A DNA stretch of 64,000 bases. Origin: CAWFFV01 sp963814985. Its GTDB lineage: Bacteria; Chloroflexota; Ktedonobacteria; Ktedonobacterales; Ktedonobacteraceae. Shown here piece by piece: positions 41,234-51,365 of this stretch. The stretch covers positions 52,307-116,306 of the forward strand of contig CAWFFV010000119.1 of assembly GCA_963814985.1 (NCBI GenBank). The letters run 5' to 3'. A program made the position numbers and the translations under genes. The notes under the pieces are model-generated. The model did no database searches and was not told the DNA's origin. It worked only from the letters and a program-made list of their open reading frames with translations. Position 1 is the stretch's first letter; each line of letters opens with the position of its first letter.

Positions 41234-41281
41234 TATATTAATACATCTATAAATATATCCATCTCTCTTGGAGGTACAAGC

Positions 41282-42535
41282 ATGCAACACGAAACCACTG
41301 TACAGACACACGACGTGAAACAAGCAGAGCCAACGACCTGCTGTATTGTTGGTGGGGGACCAGGTGGAGCAATGCTGGCACTCTTGCTGGCACGCAAAGG
41401 CATTCCTGTAACTTTGCTTGAAGCACATATGGACTTTGAACGCGAGTTTCGCGGGGATACGCTTCATCCGGCTGTGATGGAGATTATGGATCAGATCGGT
41501 CTGGCTGATCAGCTTCTGCAACTGCGTCATTCAAAGTCAAGTAAATTTACCATGCAGATGGCTACAGGACCCACGACTCTCGCCGATTTTTCCCGTTTGA
41601 AGACAAAATACCCGTACATAACGGTAATATCTCAGGCCAGATTCCTTGATTTTATCACTGCTGAGGCGAAACGCTATCCTCATTTTCATCTCATTATGGG
41701 AGCACAGGTAGATGAACTGATCGAGGAACATGGTATTATTCAGGGAGTGCGCTATCGTGGTCAGGATGGTTGGTATGAGATGCGGGCCGCTTTAACCGTA
41801 GGTGCTGATGGCCGTTTCTCGCGCATACGTAAGCTGGCTGGCTTTGAACTGATCAAAACCTCACCTCCGATGGATATTCTCTGGTTTCGCCTGCCACATA
41901 GGGAAGATGATCACATAGAAAGTTTGGGGGGTCGCCCCTATCGTGGAGGCCTGGTGGTTCTTATCGATCGCTTTGATTACTGGCAAGTTGGTTATACCAT
42001 TCCCAAGGGAGGCTATCAGCAGGTGCGAGCTGCCGGATTGGAGGATTTCCAACAGGCCATCGCCAAAGCCGTACCAGAGTTTACGGATCGTGTTGCAGAA
42101 CTGAAAGAATGGAAACAGATTTCGCTCCTCTCTGTCGAGTCGAGTCGTCTTCCTCGCTGGTATCGTCCGGGAATGTTACTTATCGGGGATGCCGCTCATG
42201 TGATGTCGCCGGTAGGTGGTGTTGGAATTAACTATGCTATACAGGATGCTGTAGTTGCAGCAAATGTGCTTGGTGATAAGCTTAAAGAGGGGAAAGTACA
42301 GGTTAGTGATCTGGCAGCTATACAACGTAAACGCGAGTGGCCAACCCGAGTTATCCAGGCGTTCCAATCTTTGATACAAAATCGTGTTCTTGCCAATGCG
42401 ATAAATGCTCGCAATGCTAGCCAGGAATTTAGACCTTCTCCAGTTCTGCTCCTGATACGAATGGTACCACTTGTGCGCAATATCCCTGCACGGCTGATCG
42501 GTTTTGGCCTCTGGCCTGCTCGTGTGAAGGAATAG
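41282..42535 (+). CDS. FAD-dependent monooxygenase (UbiH/PHBH type)
   Basis: The 417-residue flavoprotein starts at ATG 41282 with TTGGAGG upstream. It has CCIVGGGPGGAMLALLLAR (FAD motif), VGADGRFSRIRKLAG (the DG motif) and LLIGDAAHVMSPVGGVGINY (the GD motif), all complete. It follows the exporter permease by 48 bases and precedes a terminator. It is therefore the last gene of the TetR-controlled unit, which fits a system that both modifies and expels an aromatic or polyketide-like toxin. The substrate is inferred only. Confidence 0.92.
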   Translation: MQHETTVQTHDVKQAEPTTCCIVGGGPGGAMLALLLARKGIPVTLLEAHMDFEREFRGDTLHPAVMEIMDQIGLADQLLQLRHSKSSKFTMQMATGPTTLADFSRLKTKYPYITVISQARFLDFITAEAKRYPHFHLIMGAQVDELIEEHGIIQGVRYRGQDGWYEMRAALTVGADGRFSRIRKLAGFELIKTSPPMDILWFRLPHREDDHIESLGGRPYRGGLVVLIDRFDYWQVGYTIPKGGYQQVRAAGLEDFQQAIAKAVPEFTDRVAELKEWKQISLLSVESSRLPRWYRPGMLLIGDAAHVMSPVGGVGINYAIQDAVVAANVLGDKLKEGKVQVSDLAAIQRKREWPTRVIQAFQSLIQNRVLANAINARNASQEFRPSPVLLLIRMVPLVRNIPARLIGFGLWPARVKE

Positions 42536-42550
42536 CAGGTCGATCCCAAA

Positions 42551-42587
42551 CAAAAACGAGCACTTCCGTTGAGAAGGCTCGTTTTTG
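42551..42587 (+). terminator. Terminator of the exporter/monooxygenase unit
   Basis: CAAAAACGAGC (42551-42561) pairs with GCTCGTTTTTG (42577-42587). The stem ends in a T run on both strands, so it also serves the convergent gene at 42607-43062. Confidence 0.85.
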
Positions 42588-42606
42588 CTAGCGATGGTCA
42601 ATATAA

Positions 42607-43062
42607 TTAGGCTAAAATTCCGCTCACTTGTTTCTCAAAACTCTTAAAGAACTGGTCAAGTGCAACCTTCACTGCCCCTTTGAGAATTATATCTGGTGTG
42701 GCAGCAAGTTTGCCTTCGATAGATGCCTCTGCATTGTAGGTTAGATCGGTGGCGGCCCCATCCTCGGCGAGATCAACAGTGCATGTAGCTTTGATGGAAC
42801 CTAGTGAGCTACTTGGCTCTGCAGTCAAAACGACGCGAGATGGAGCAACAACCTCGCCTGTCTGCAAATAGACGGTATATGGCCCCTTCAGTCCTGGAAT
42901 GCTGGGCGAAACTGTCAATTTAAGCTGACGACCATTTGCGAAATCGACAAATTCAGCAGAATCACAACCTGGAACGCTGTTCTTGAGGACTTCTGGGTTC
43001 AAGAGTGCTTGAAATACATGTTCACGAGATGCTTTAATCTTCTGGCTACCTGTAACTTCCAT
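42607..43062 (-). CDS. CoxG-like SRPBCC domain protein
   Basis: The 151-residue protein begins MEVTGSQKIKASREHVFQAL and has LLNPEVLKNSVPGCDSAEFV and LTYNAEASIEGKLA, the pattern of carbon monoxide dehydrogenase subunit G (SRPBCC fold). In CODH operons CoxG anchors or assembles the enzyme, but no cox genes are near, so here it is an orphan that may bind a hydrophobic ligand. It is monocistronic. Confidence 0.85.
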   Translation of the reverse strand: MEVTGSQKIKASREHVFQALLNPEVLKNSVPGCDSAEFVDFANGRQLKLTVSPSIPGLKGPYTVYLQTGEVVAPSRVVLTAEPSSSLGSIKATCTVDLAEDGAATDLTYNAEASIEGKLAATPDIILKGAVKVALDQFFKSFEKQVSGILA

Positions 43063-43285
43063 TTTTAACTTATTCCTTTTCTAATACTAAATACCGTTTT
43101 TTAGAGTACTTACCGTGCAATATAAATACACACCATCAAGTACAAGTGAAAGCGTAACTTGCTTCTCCAGGAGAAGGACTCTATGCTTTGCTGAAATTTA
43201 TTATATAGCATATATGCTACTCTCTCAATGTACAGGGGAAGAAAGTACTATACAGTCCAGGTATGGGCCTCGTCGCTACTCCTGG

Positions 43286-45610
43286 CTAGATTTCCCAGAT
43301 GATGATGGTGGTATCTGTAGAACCTGTTGCCAGAGCATTTGTGCCCCACGCTATGGAGGTGACAGGAGCTGTGTGTCCTTTGTAAGAGGTGCGAGTACTG
43401 CTATGTACATCCCATACATTTATACTTCCATCTGTAGAGGTTGTCGCCAAACGTCCGGTATTGCCTGGTTCCCAGGCAATACCGCTCACCAGACCATTAT
43501 ATGGTAAGCTGTAGATGATCGCGCCTGTTGCTATATTCATTACTTGTATGAAACTGTCGCTACTGCCTGATGCCAGCATCGTGCTGTCTGGTGACCAGGC
43601 TAATGAAAGTACAGGCTCACTATGGACTTGGATGGAGCGTCGCTGGACGTCGTTTTAGGAGATCGGTAATACTAACTACTCCACTTGCTAAGCCTACCGC
43701 AAGATAGCGCCCATTAGGAGAGAAGGCAAGGGTATGAATAATTGCGTCTGGATCCCTGTTTGTCCGTACCAGTGTGCTGAGCACAATATCATACAAACCA
43801 TTGCTTTGCGTTCCGGCAAAGATCAATGCTCCATTGGCATTCCATGCAACTGTGTTCACTGCTGAACCCAGGCCGGGAAACGATTTGTGGTTATCCCTGT
43901 AGTCGTCCAAACCTGGATCATATTATCACGTCCACCAGAGGCAATGGAGGTACCATCCGGACGCCATGCAGTCGTGAGAAGCGCGGCCTGGTGTCCTGGG
44001 TAGATCAGCGTATTTGCAAAGTTACTGCCGGACCAGAGTCGTGCGGTACGGTCGCGAGCACCTGATACCAGCTGGGAACTATCTGGTGACCAGGCGACGC
44101 TGGTGACCCCTGCGCTATGACCTCTGAGAATCGCTTTTATTTGTGCAGGCTCGCGGCGCAGATAGAAATAAATGCCTGCGCCCGTACCAACACCAACTGT
44201 TGCTGCACCTGCAATAATCCAACCTAATGCACTACGCCGACTTATACGCTGCTCATCTGGCTCTGACGGTTGCTCCATTTGTCCCGCTGATAGGTGGGTA
44301 AGGGAGGATACCAGTCGCTCATTGGCTGAGGAAGCCATCCCTTGTGGTAGTGCTGGCGAATATGCCATTGGTGCAGATAATCCCTGCGGTTGAACAGATG
44401 AGGAAGGTATCCCTTGTTGTGGTGCTGGCGAATATGCCATTGGTGTAGAGAATCCCTGCGATTGAAGGGATGAGGAAGGCACAGACGAACCTTGTGTCGG
44501 AGCGTTTCTGGGCGTTTCTACTGGTGTGTACACTGTTGGGGCAAAGGCCGAAGGCATTTGTACGATGGGCTGCTGGCTGGTTAGTCTCTGGCCCTGAACA
44601 GCAGGAGCGCTAGCATTTCCAGAGGGATTAAGATGACGTATTGCTGGTACCTGCTTCGTTGAAGAGAAGTTACGTGATGCTTCCTTATACATATTTTGTG
44701 CAAACGCTTCTGCAAAGACCATGATAGATGGATAACGCTGATGCGGCTTTTTGGCGAGGGCACGCATCAGCACACTCTCTATTCCCGTTGAAAGTGTGGG
44801 AACATAGGCGCGAATAGGTGCCGGGTTCGAGACAAGGTGTTGATGCATCAGGCGCATCGGATCTCCCTCAAATGGTGGGCGTCCTGCCAGGAGACCGTAG
44901 ATCATAACAGCAAGGGCATACTGATCAGTCTCCGGACCTGGTACACCCTCAAATTGCTCTGGTGCCATATAGGTTGGCGTGCCAAGGACATGGCTGCTGG
45001 AAGATATAGAGGAGAAGAACTTGGCTAGCCCGAAATCGGAGAGAAGTAGGAAAGCGCTCTTGCCTGTGCTACTGGTATCAAAACGCAACAGAAAATTTGC
45101 TGGTTTTACATCGCGATGTAGAATCCCCCGGTCGTGTGCATATTGGAGGGCGGAAGCTGCCTGTTGTAAGTAGTCTGCCGCCTCTTCAACACCAACGGGC
45201 CAGATAGTGGGTAAACCAGATGGCAGACGCGACATAGTCATGCTTGCCTCTCCTCTAGCTTGCCCTATTCGTCGGCGTAACCAGTCCCACAGGGAACCTT
45301 CCGGTCGATATTGCATAACCATATAAGCACGTCGCCCGCCTGGTGTTTCCTCTTCACCATAGCGGAAGAGAGGAAGAATGTGCAGATGGTCAAGGCCAGC
45401 TACGGCGCGTGCCTCCTGCTTGAAACGTTGCGCGGCTTGATCTCGGCTCGAAGAATCCACGTACTCGCTGTCATCGGTACGTATAACTTTAATGGCTACC
45501 TGCTGACCAATAGTGCGGTCCTCTGCCAGGTAGACCGTACCCATACCACCGCTCCCCAACAAGCGCATTAATGTATATCCTCCAAGAACCGTGCCCACAA
45601 GCGTATCCAT
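43286..45610 (-). pseudogene. Ser/Thr protein kinase with C-terminal WD40 propeller, two frameshifts
   Basis: The kinase domain is intact: LLGSGGMGTVYLAE (18-30), VAIKVI with Lys41, HRDVKPANFLL (165-175), SDFGLAKF (191-198) and APEQF (216-220). A Ser/Pro/Gln-rich linker with three TPMAYSPAP-like repeats follows. A membrane segment (LGWIIAGAATVGVGTGAGIY) comes next, then an outer WD40 propeller (SVAWSPDSSQLVSGARDRTA and four or more further blades). Near 43890 and 43600 the frame changes, but the blades go on in order to WEI at 43286. It is an Hanks-type receptor kinase with a propeller sensor. The ligand and targets are unknown; the FHA protein at 20204 could be a reader. Confidence 0.85.
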
Positions 45611-46084
45611 GGTTTGCCTCTCACTCTGTATGTGTCGTTACGCTATTTTGATTCTCCTCTTTCTCACTTTTCCCCGCAAACAGCGTAAGTCCGGTACTGG
45701 AACAGTTACCAAAACTTATCATAGCATGAGGAGTTCTAGCTGTCTATGTCTGAAGAGGGGCCAGGGGGGTACTTTTGGCTATCTTGAGAAAGATTTGAGA
45801 AACGACCTGTTTTGTTAAAAAATATCCTGTTGCTTTCTCTGTACTGCGTTGTAGATCCCTTGCGATTGTATACCTGGTTTCGTATAATAAAAGTAGCATA
45901 AAAATATTCTTTCTCTTCATATTGTCGGGATGCAGCGAAACAAGCGAAACAAAGGGGTTTCAGGCTTGGCCGCACAAGAGGAGAAGAGCTAGCCATTTCT
46001 CTTTGTGCCCCATATAGGTTCCCCCGCTTCTGCTTCGTTGGTAACATCTTCAGTTAGGATAAGCGATGAAATGGAGATCAGTTC
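45611..46084. other. Intergenic region between divergent genes, no gene seen
   Basis: About 470 bases between the kinase gene and hppD. It must hold both promoters, but I cannot assign boxes with confidence. No RNA gene or repeat is seen. Confidence 0.4.
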
Positions 46085-47188
46085 ATGTCTGAACAAGATT
46101 TTCTGCCTATTCAGAATTTCGACCACCTGGAATTTTACGCAGGGAATGCCAAACAGTCTGCGTATTATTTCTGTCATGCGTGGGGATTCACTCCGATTGC
46201 CTATGCGGGACTGGAGACAGGAGTACGTGACCATAGTAGTTATGTGCTGGAACAAGGGAATATTCGTCTGGTTATAACCTCACCAATTGGTCCAGATGGA
46301 GAGATAGCAGAGCATAGCCGGAGGCATGGCGATGGCGTAAAAAGCATCGCTTTGCGCGTCGATAATGCCGGGCGTGCCTATCATGAAACAACAAGTCGGG
46401 GCGCGCAAGGTGTCATGGCACCTGTTACCTATCAGGATAATGATGGTACTGTAACGCTTTCTTCGATTGCTATCTATGGCGATACTATTCACACCTTTGT
46501 TGAACGCCAAGCCTATCAAGGGGTATTTTTGCCGGGCTATCGTGCCATTGAGAGTAATGTGTCTCGCCGTAGCAGCACTACTGGCCTTGCGGCCATTGAC
46601 CATGTGGTAGGCAATGTAGAACTGGGTCAAATGAATGCATGGGTCAGTTTCTACGAGCGAATCATGGGCTTTACACAACTGGTTCACTTCGATGACCAGG
46701 CCATTAGCACAGAATATTCGGCCCTGATGTCTAAGGTTATGCAGAATGGTAGCGGGCGTATCAAGTTCCCTATCAATGAGCCTGCCCAGGGACGGCGCAA
46801 ATCCCAAATTGAGGAGTACCTGGATTTCTATTATGGTCCCGGTGTTCAGCATGTTGCTCTGAATACCGACGATATTATTTCTACCGTACGGAACTTGATG
46901 GAACGCGGCATTGATTTCCTCGCAACCCCACAGAGTTACTATCAAACCGTACTGGACCGTGTTGGCAAAATTGATGAGGATATTGAGCAGTTGGCCGAAC
47001 TTGGTATCCTGTTGGATCACGACGACGAGGGCTATCTACTACAAATCTTCTCCAAACCGATTGGCAATCGTCCAACCGTCTTCTTTGAGGTAATTGAACG
47101 CAAAGGAGCAAAGGGCTTTGGTGAAGGAAACTTCAAAGCTTTGTTTGAGGCGCTGGAGCGTGAGCAGGCATTACGAGGAAATTTGTGA
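46085..47188 (+). CDS. hppD: 4-hydroxyphenylpyruvate dioxygenase
   Basis: HPPD converts 4-hydroxyphenylpyruvate to homogentisate with Fe(II) and O2. The 367-residue protein has two vicinal-oxygen-chelate halves. The iron ligands are visible: His in AAIDHVVGNV, His in GPGVQHVALNTDDI and Glu in RPTVFFEVIERKG near the C-terminus. The C-terminal gate helix (GFGEGNFKALFEALEREQ) is present. It is the first gene of a tyrosine-degradation operon. The stop TGA overlaps the next ATG (TGATG), so the FAH gene is coupled. Confidence 0.96.
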   Translation: MSEQDFLPIQNFDHLEFYAGNAKQSAYYFCHAWGFTPIAYAGLETGVRDHSSYVLEQGNIRLVITSPIGPDGEIAEHSRRHGDGVKSIALRVDNAGRAYHETTSRGAQGVMAPVTYQDNDGTVTLSSIAIYGDTIHTFVERQAYQGVFLPGYRAIESNVSRRSSTTGLAAIDHVVGNVELGQMNAWVSFYERIMGFTQLVHFDDQAISTEYSALMSKVMQNGSGRIKFPINEPAQGRRKSQIEEYLDFYYGPGVQHVALNTDDIISTVRNLMERGIDFLATPQSYYQTVLDRVGKIDEDIEQLAELGILLDHDDEGYLLQIFSKPIGNRPTVFFEVIERKGAKGFGEGNFKALFEALEREQALRGNL

Positions 47189-48137
47189 TGAAACTGGTAA
47201 CATTTAGAACGAGTGACCACATTACCCACGCAGGAGTTATCCACGAGCCAGAGCGTCATCGCGTTGCCATATCCGACACTTCTCGCATTGTTGCATGATC
47301 CGGATGGGCTGGCACATGCACAATCAGTCCTGGATCGGCAGCAAACTGGAAAAGGGCACAACTGGTATCCCTATAACCCCCCTATCGGCTGAAGCTCCAA
47401 AGGTGTATAGCTCCGATGAGGTCGTGTTCCTCGCACCTATACCCACTCCTCCTACCATGCGCGACTTTTATGCCTTCGAGCAACATGTCAAAACTGCACG
47501 GGCAAAGCGCAAGCTTGAAATGATCCCTGAATGGTATGAGATACCGACCTTCTACTTTACTAACACCAGCGAAATCTATGGGCATGACGATTCCGTACCC
47601 TATCCTGTGGGTTGCGAGGAACTCGATTTCGAGCTAGAGATTGCGTGCGTAATAGGATGTGCAGGAAAAGATATTCCAGTGGAAGAAGCTGCAAACTATA
47701 TTGTCGGCTACACCATCATGAACGATTGGAGCGCTCGCGATTTCCAGCGCAAAGATATGAAGATCGGTCTTGGCCCCGGCAAAGGTAAGGATTTTGCTAC
47801 ATCGCTTGGTCCTTGTCTGGTTACACCGGATGAACTGGCTTCCCATCGTACCGGGCAAGGAGCCAGTGAGCGTTACGGTTTGAAGATGCTGGCGCGTGTC
47901 AATGGTAAGGAGATTTCGCGCGGGAACTGGAAAGATATCTATTATAGTTTTCCACAGATGATCGCTCGGGCCTCACACAATACACGTCTGAGTATTGGTG
48001 ATGTGTTTGGCTCAGGCACGGTGGGAACGGGCTGTATATTGGAAATCGGGACCGAAGTTCAGCGCTGGCTACAACGTGGGGACGAGGTTGAACTAGAAAT
48101 TGAAGGGATTGGCGTATTACGCAACAGAATTGTATAA
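47188..48137 (+). pseudogene. Fumarylacetoacetate hydrolase family protein, two frameshifts near the N-terminus
   Basis: ATG 47188 begins MKLVTFRTSDHITHAGVIHE. The frame then moves by one base near 47290 and again near 47345, both as single extra bases, before the long intact part TTGIPITPLSAEAPKVYSSD. The catalytic domain is whole: FLAPIPTPPTMRDFYAFEQH, the metal-binding LDFELEIACVIG and YTIMNDWSARDFQ, FATSLGPCLVTPDEL, and DVFGSGTVGTGCILE. In the pathway it cleaves fumarylacetoacetate (or its maleyl form) to fumarate and acetoacetate. Two shifts in an essential step of an otherwise intact operon suggest sequencing error or loss. Confidence 0.88.
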
Positions 48138-48168
48138 CCATTCGCTTGTTGACATTCGGGAGAAAGAT

Positions 48169-49335
48169 ATGCCAGGCTATCATCGTTTGGGTCAGATACC
48201 TCCGAAACGGCATACGCAGTTTCGTAAACCAGATGGCACACTCTACCATGAGGAAGTTTTCGGGACAGAGGGCTTTTCCGGCAACTATTCGATCCTCTAT
48301 ACACATTATCCTCCTACACGTGTGAAGAAGGTCGAGCCGTTTATGCAGGAGCAGTTTGTGCATGAGGTATGGAATGAGAGACTACAACGCCACCACCATT
48401 TGAAAACTGCCAGACTCACGCGTGGTGGAGACGCTGTATTAGGGCGTCAGGCGTTGATGTTTAATAAGGATATTGTGATTGGTGTGGCAAAGCCGACCAT
48501 GGACATGGACTACTTCTATCGCGATGGTGATTCCGATCTGGTGTATTTTGTCCATGATGGACATGGGATACTGGAAACTAACTTTGGTCGGTTGCCCTAT
48601 CATGAAGGCGACTACATTGTGATTCCCCGTGGAACAACCTTTCGTTTCGACCTCTCCGCAGATAATATGGAGACAAGTTTCCTGGTAATAGAGGCCCACG
48701 GTTCCATTGAGCCACCACGTCGCTATCTCTCAAAAAACGGACAGTTACTAGAGCACGCGCCCTATTGTGAACGTGATATTCGCCGCCCCCAGGAACTCGT
48801 CACACATACCGAACGAGGCGATTTTGAGGTACGTGTCAAAGTTGGCAACACTATCACCAGTTATTGGTATGATTTCCATCCACTCAATGCTGTGGGCTGG
48901 GATGGCTGCGAATACCCCTGGATCTTCAATATTGCCGACTTTGAGCCAATCACTGGGCGTGTGCATCAGCCTCCACCTGTGCATCAGACCTTCCAGGGAC
49001 CTAATTTTGTCATCTGTTCATTTGTGCCACGCAAATTGGATTACCATCCTCTCTCGATTCCAGTGCCCTATAACCATAGTAATATTGATAGTGAAGAGAT
49101 GCTCTACTACGTCAATGGCAACTTTGGTAGCCGACGTGGGATCGAGCGTGCGTCAATCACACTGCATCCACGTGGTATCCCACACGGCCCCCACCCCGGT
49201 ACAGTGGAGAAGAACCTGGGGGTTGAGCAAACTGATGAAATGGCTGTGATGGTTGATACGTTCAATCCGTTGAATCTGACAACAATTTCCTATGCGGTTG
49301 ATGATCCAGCGTATCCCTATAGTTGGCTAGAATAA
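48169..49335 (+). CDS. hmgA: Homogentisate 1,2-dioxygenase
   Basis: HmgA opens the ring of homogentisate to maleylacetoacetate with Fe(II). Start ATG 48169 (MPGYHRLGQIPPKRHTQF) follows GGGAGAAAG; an earlier in-frame ATG at 48100 lies inside the FAH gene. The 388-residue protein has the cupin core with GDSDLVYFVHDGHG and GDYIVIPRGTTFRF. The iron site is visible as YNHSNIDSEEMLYYVNG (His, Glu) and GIPHGPHPGTVE (His). It is shorter than the mammalian enzyme (about 445 residues), as are many bacterial forms. It is the third gene of the tyrosine operon. Confidence 0.95.
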   Translation: MPGYHRLGQIPPKRHTQFRKPDGTLYHEEVFGTEGFSGNYSILYTHYPPTRVKKVEPFMQEQFVHEVWNERLQRHHHLKTARLTRGGDAVLGRQALMFNKDIVIGVAKPTMDMDYFYRDGDSDLVYFVHDGHGILETNFGRLPYHEGDYIVIPRGTTFRFDLSADNMETSFLVIEAHGSIEPPRRYLSKNGQLLEHAPYCERDIRRPQELVTHTERGDFEVRVKVGNTITSYWYDFHPLNAVGWDGCEYPWIFNIADFEPITGRVHQPPPVHQTFQGPNFVICSFVPRKLDYHPLSIPVPYNHSNIDSEEMLYYVNGNFGSRRGIERASITLHPRGIPHGPHPGTVEKNLGVEQTDEMAVMVDTFNPLNLTTISYAVDDPAYPYSWLE

Positions 49336-49346
49336 TACATAGTTAC

Positions 49347-49373
49347 GGTAGGGACCCTCATTGGGCCTCTACC
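49347..49373 (+). terminator. Hairpin after hmgA
   Basis: GGTAGGGACCC and GGGCCTCTACC pair, with small mismatches, around a TCATT loop 12 bases after the stop codon. It lacks a T run, so it may terminate weakly. Confidence 0.45.
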
Positions 49374-49410
49374 ATTGATTGATATTTCATAACGGAGGAG
49401 TACTTCTGCC

Positions 49411-50583
49411 ATGGCACCACGCATCATCAAGTTTTATGAAACAACGCTACGTGACGGCGAACAGACCCCCGGAGTCAACTATTTCCCAGAGGAGAAGCTG
49501 GCGATTGCTCAGGCCCTGGCGAACATGGGCTTTGACACGTTGGATTGTGGCTTTCCCGTTTCTTCTCCAGGAGAGTTTGAGGCGGTACGTTTGATCGCCT
49601 CGAAGATAGAGAATGCCGAGATCTGTGCAATCGGTCGTGCCAATATAGCCGACATTGATGCCGCCTGGGATGCTGTAAAGATCGCCGCCCGCTCAGCAAT
49701 CCAGCCCTTTATTAGTGTCTCACCTCTGCATCGGCAAGCTAAACTGGGTAAAACACGTGACGAGGTGCGTGAACTGGCACGAGTAGCTGTGGCTCATGCT
49801 CGGACGTATACGGAGAATGTTGATTTTGCGTTGGAGGACACAACGCGTACAGAACATGACTTTATTTTAGAAGTCTGTGAAGCGATTGTTAAAGAGGGCG
49901 TACGCTTCGTGACACTCTGCGATACTGTTGGTTTTGCTCTTCCCTGGGAATTTGGTAAACTTGTAGCCGATGTGCGTAACGAGTTTCCGGGAGTACGTAT
50001 CTCCGTACATTGCCATGACGATCTTGGTATGGCTGTAGCAAATGCTATGGAAGGTCTACGCAATGGGGCCGAACGCGTTGATAGCTGTATCAATGGACTG
50101 GGTGAGCGGGCAGGCAATGCTGCCACCGAAGATGTTGTTATGGCGATTCGCACACGAAGCACCGACCTGGGAATAGATGTCAATGTAGACACAACAAAGC
50201 TGATACCGACCAGCCGTCTTGTGGCAAAATTTTCAGGCATGCAGCCACAATGGACAAAATCTGTCGTTGGTACGAACGCCTTTGCACATGGTGGTGGCAT
50301 TCATCAGGATGGTGTCTTGAAAGACGCCCGTACTTATGAGATTATGACACCAGAATTTATTGGTCTGACTGCCGCTGACCGTCGTATGCATATGGGGAAA
50401 CTCTCCGGACGTGCTGCACTTGCTGCCCAGATGCACGAACTGGGCTACAATCTGGACAAAGAGCAGCTACAACAGGCCTTTGATATGGCAAAACTCCTGC
50501 TGGGCAAGAAGAGAGTGTTAGAGGAGATGGATCTGCGCTATATTGCCGAGAGCGCACAACTGTGCCGTAGTAGAGCCTGGTAG
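49411..50583 (+). CDS. leuA: 2-isopropylmalate synthase (short form)
   Basis: LeuA condenses acetyl-CoA with 2-oxoisovalerate, the first step of leucine synthesis. RBS GGAGGAG precedes ATG 49411. It has LRDGEQTPGV (13-22), the metal site HCHDDLGMAVANAMEG (around 197) and INGLGERAGNAATEDVVMAI, then GTNAFAHGGGIHQDGVLKD. At 390 residues it lacks the leucine-sensing C-terminal domain of the about 510-residue enzymes, so it may not be feedback-inhibited. Homocitrate or citramalate synthase cannot be fully excluded, but leuC and leuD follow after the inserted block at 50623-56695. Confidence 0.9.
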   Translation: MAPRIIKFYETTLRDGEQTPGVNYFPEEKLAIAQALANMGFDTLDCGFPVSSPGEFEAVRLIASKIENAEICAIGRANIADIDAAWDAVKIAARSAIQPFISVSPLHRQAKLGKTRDEVRELARVAVAHARTYTENVDFALEDTTRTEHDFILEVCEAIVKEGVRFVTLCDTVGFALPWEFGKLVADVRNEFPGVRISVHCHDDLGMAVANAMEGLRNGAERVDSCINGLGERAGNAATEDVVMAIRTRSTDLGIDVNVDTTKLIPTSRLVAKFSGMQPQWTKSVVGTNAFAHGGGIHQDGVLKDARTYEIMTPEFIGLTAADRRMHMGKLSGRAALAAQMHELGYNLDKEQLQQAFDMAKLLLGKKRVLEEMDLRYIAESAQLCRSRAW

Positions 50584-50622
50584 GGCATAGTCTTCCAAAT
50601 AGATAAACATAAGTCATCCTAG

Positions 50623-50793
50623 GAACTCTTCAAGTCTCCTCACCACTCGCGGTGGCTCGCTCTTGTTTATATGGGTTGTGTTCATGTAGAGGTTGCGGCG
50701 CAACCTCTACCAGTGGCAACACAACACCACACATAATGCTCTTGCGAAGTGCCTTCGGCGCTGAGGAATCCTGAAAAGAGGGCTTGAAAAGTA
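50623..50793 (+). repeat. Palindromic mobile repeat, copy D
   Basis: The ends AACTCTTCAAG and CTTGAAAAGT are degraded terminal repeats. Inside are the CACC...GGTG hairpin with CTCGCTCTTGTTT, an imperfect central stem (about 50668-50736, one arm lacks some bases) and the GTGCCTTCGGCGC hairpin with GAGGAATC. It lies 40 bases after leuA and marks the left border of the conflict-like block. Confidence 0.75.
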
Positions 50794-50909
50794 AAGAGAG
50801 CTTCAAATTTTCAGATATAGTAAATAAAAAATATTCTGATCAAATATGATATAATGAATTTAACTGATGCAATCAAATATTCCTAACTTTACGGGAGATA
50901 TTATAAAGC

Positions 50910-51302
50910 ATGGGCAATATACTAGACTACTTTGATCTAAGCCAGCGAATATCTACTACATATATCGAGATTTTACCAGACATATCCTATGAGCTTGCCG
51001 CCAATCCGAAATCCGTTAAAATAATACCCATCTGGAAACAGATCATCCTCTATCTAGGCACAGTAGTTGGCGTCCTTTTCAGTCCGGCCATCATGCAGTT
51101 TCAGTCGGGCAAGCCTGGCGCATTAAATATCACAATAACAGCAGTGCTCCTTTCTGTCATCATCGCACTTGTCATCATGCCAAACATATATGAAAAGGCA
51201 GTAAAACCCAATGCTCCATTTGTCGTACAACTCGGTTTATTTGTTCAGCAAGGCGTGTTCTGGTCTGTTGTGCTAACCTCGCTTGGCAGAGCTTTTGGCT
51301 AG
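50910..51302 (+). CDS. Small three-pass membrane protein
   Basis: The 130-residue protein begins MGNILDYFDLSQRISTTYIE. It has three hydrophobic segments: QIILYLGTVVGVLFSPAIMQ, NITITAVLLSVIIALVIMPN and VVQLGLFVQQGVFWSVVLTS. A weak GGGAG site lies upstream. No family is recognised. It is the first gene of the block between copies D and E of the palindromic repeat. It could be a membrane effector or anchor for the TIR and ATPase proteins, which is inference from position only. Confidence 0.7.
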   Translation: MGNILDYFDLSQRISTTYIEILPDISYELAANPKSVKIIPIWKQIILYLGTVVGVLFSPAIMQFQSGKPGALNITITAVLLSVIIALVIMPNIYEKAVKPNAPFVVQLGLFVQQGVFWSVVLTSLGRAFG

Positions 51303-51365
51303 CCTCTATCAATGAGGCTGAAGAGACCGTCAGATTATAAACCGAAATGCAAAAGGATTTGGCTC

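Noticed and set aside
42607..43062. CoxG as evidence for a carbon monoxide dehydrogenase cluster
   Set aside because: No coxL, coxM or coxS gene lies in the window; the CoxG-like protein is an orphan here.
49336..49410. T-box or leader-peptide attenuator before leuA
   Set aside because: The 75-base gap has only a simple hairpin; no T-box sequence or run of leucine codons is seen.
49475..50617. Antisense open frames across leuA
   Set aside because: They are shadows of the strong coding frame, without start signals or known motifs.
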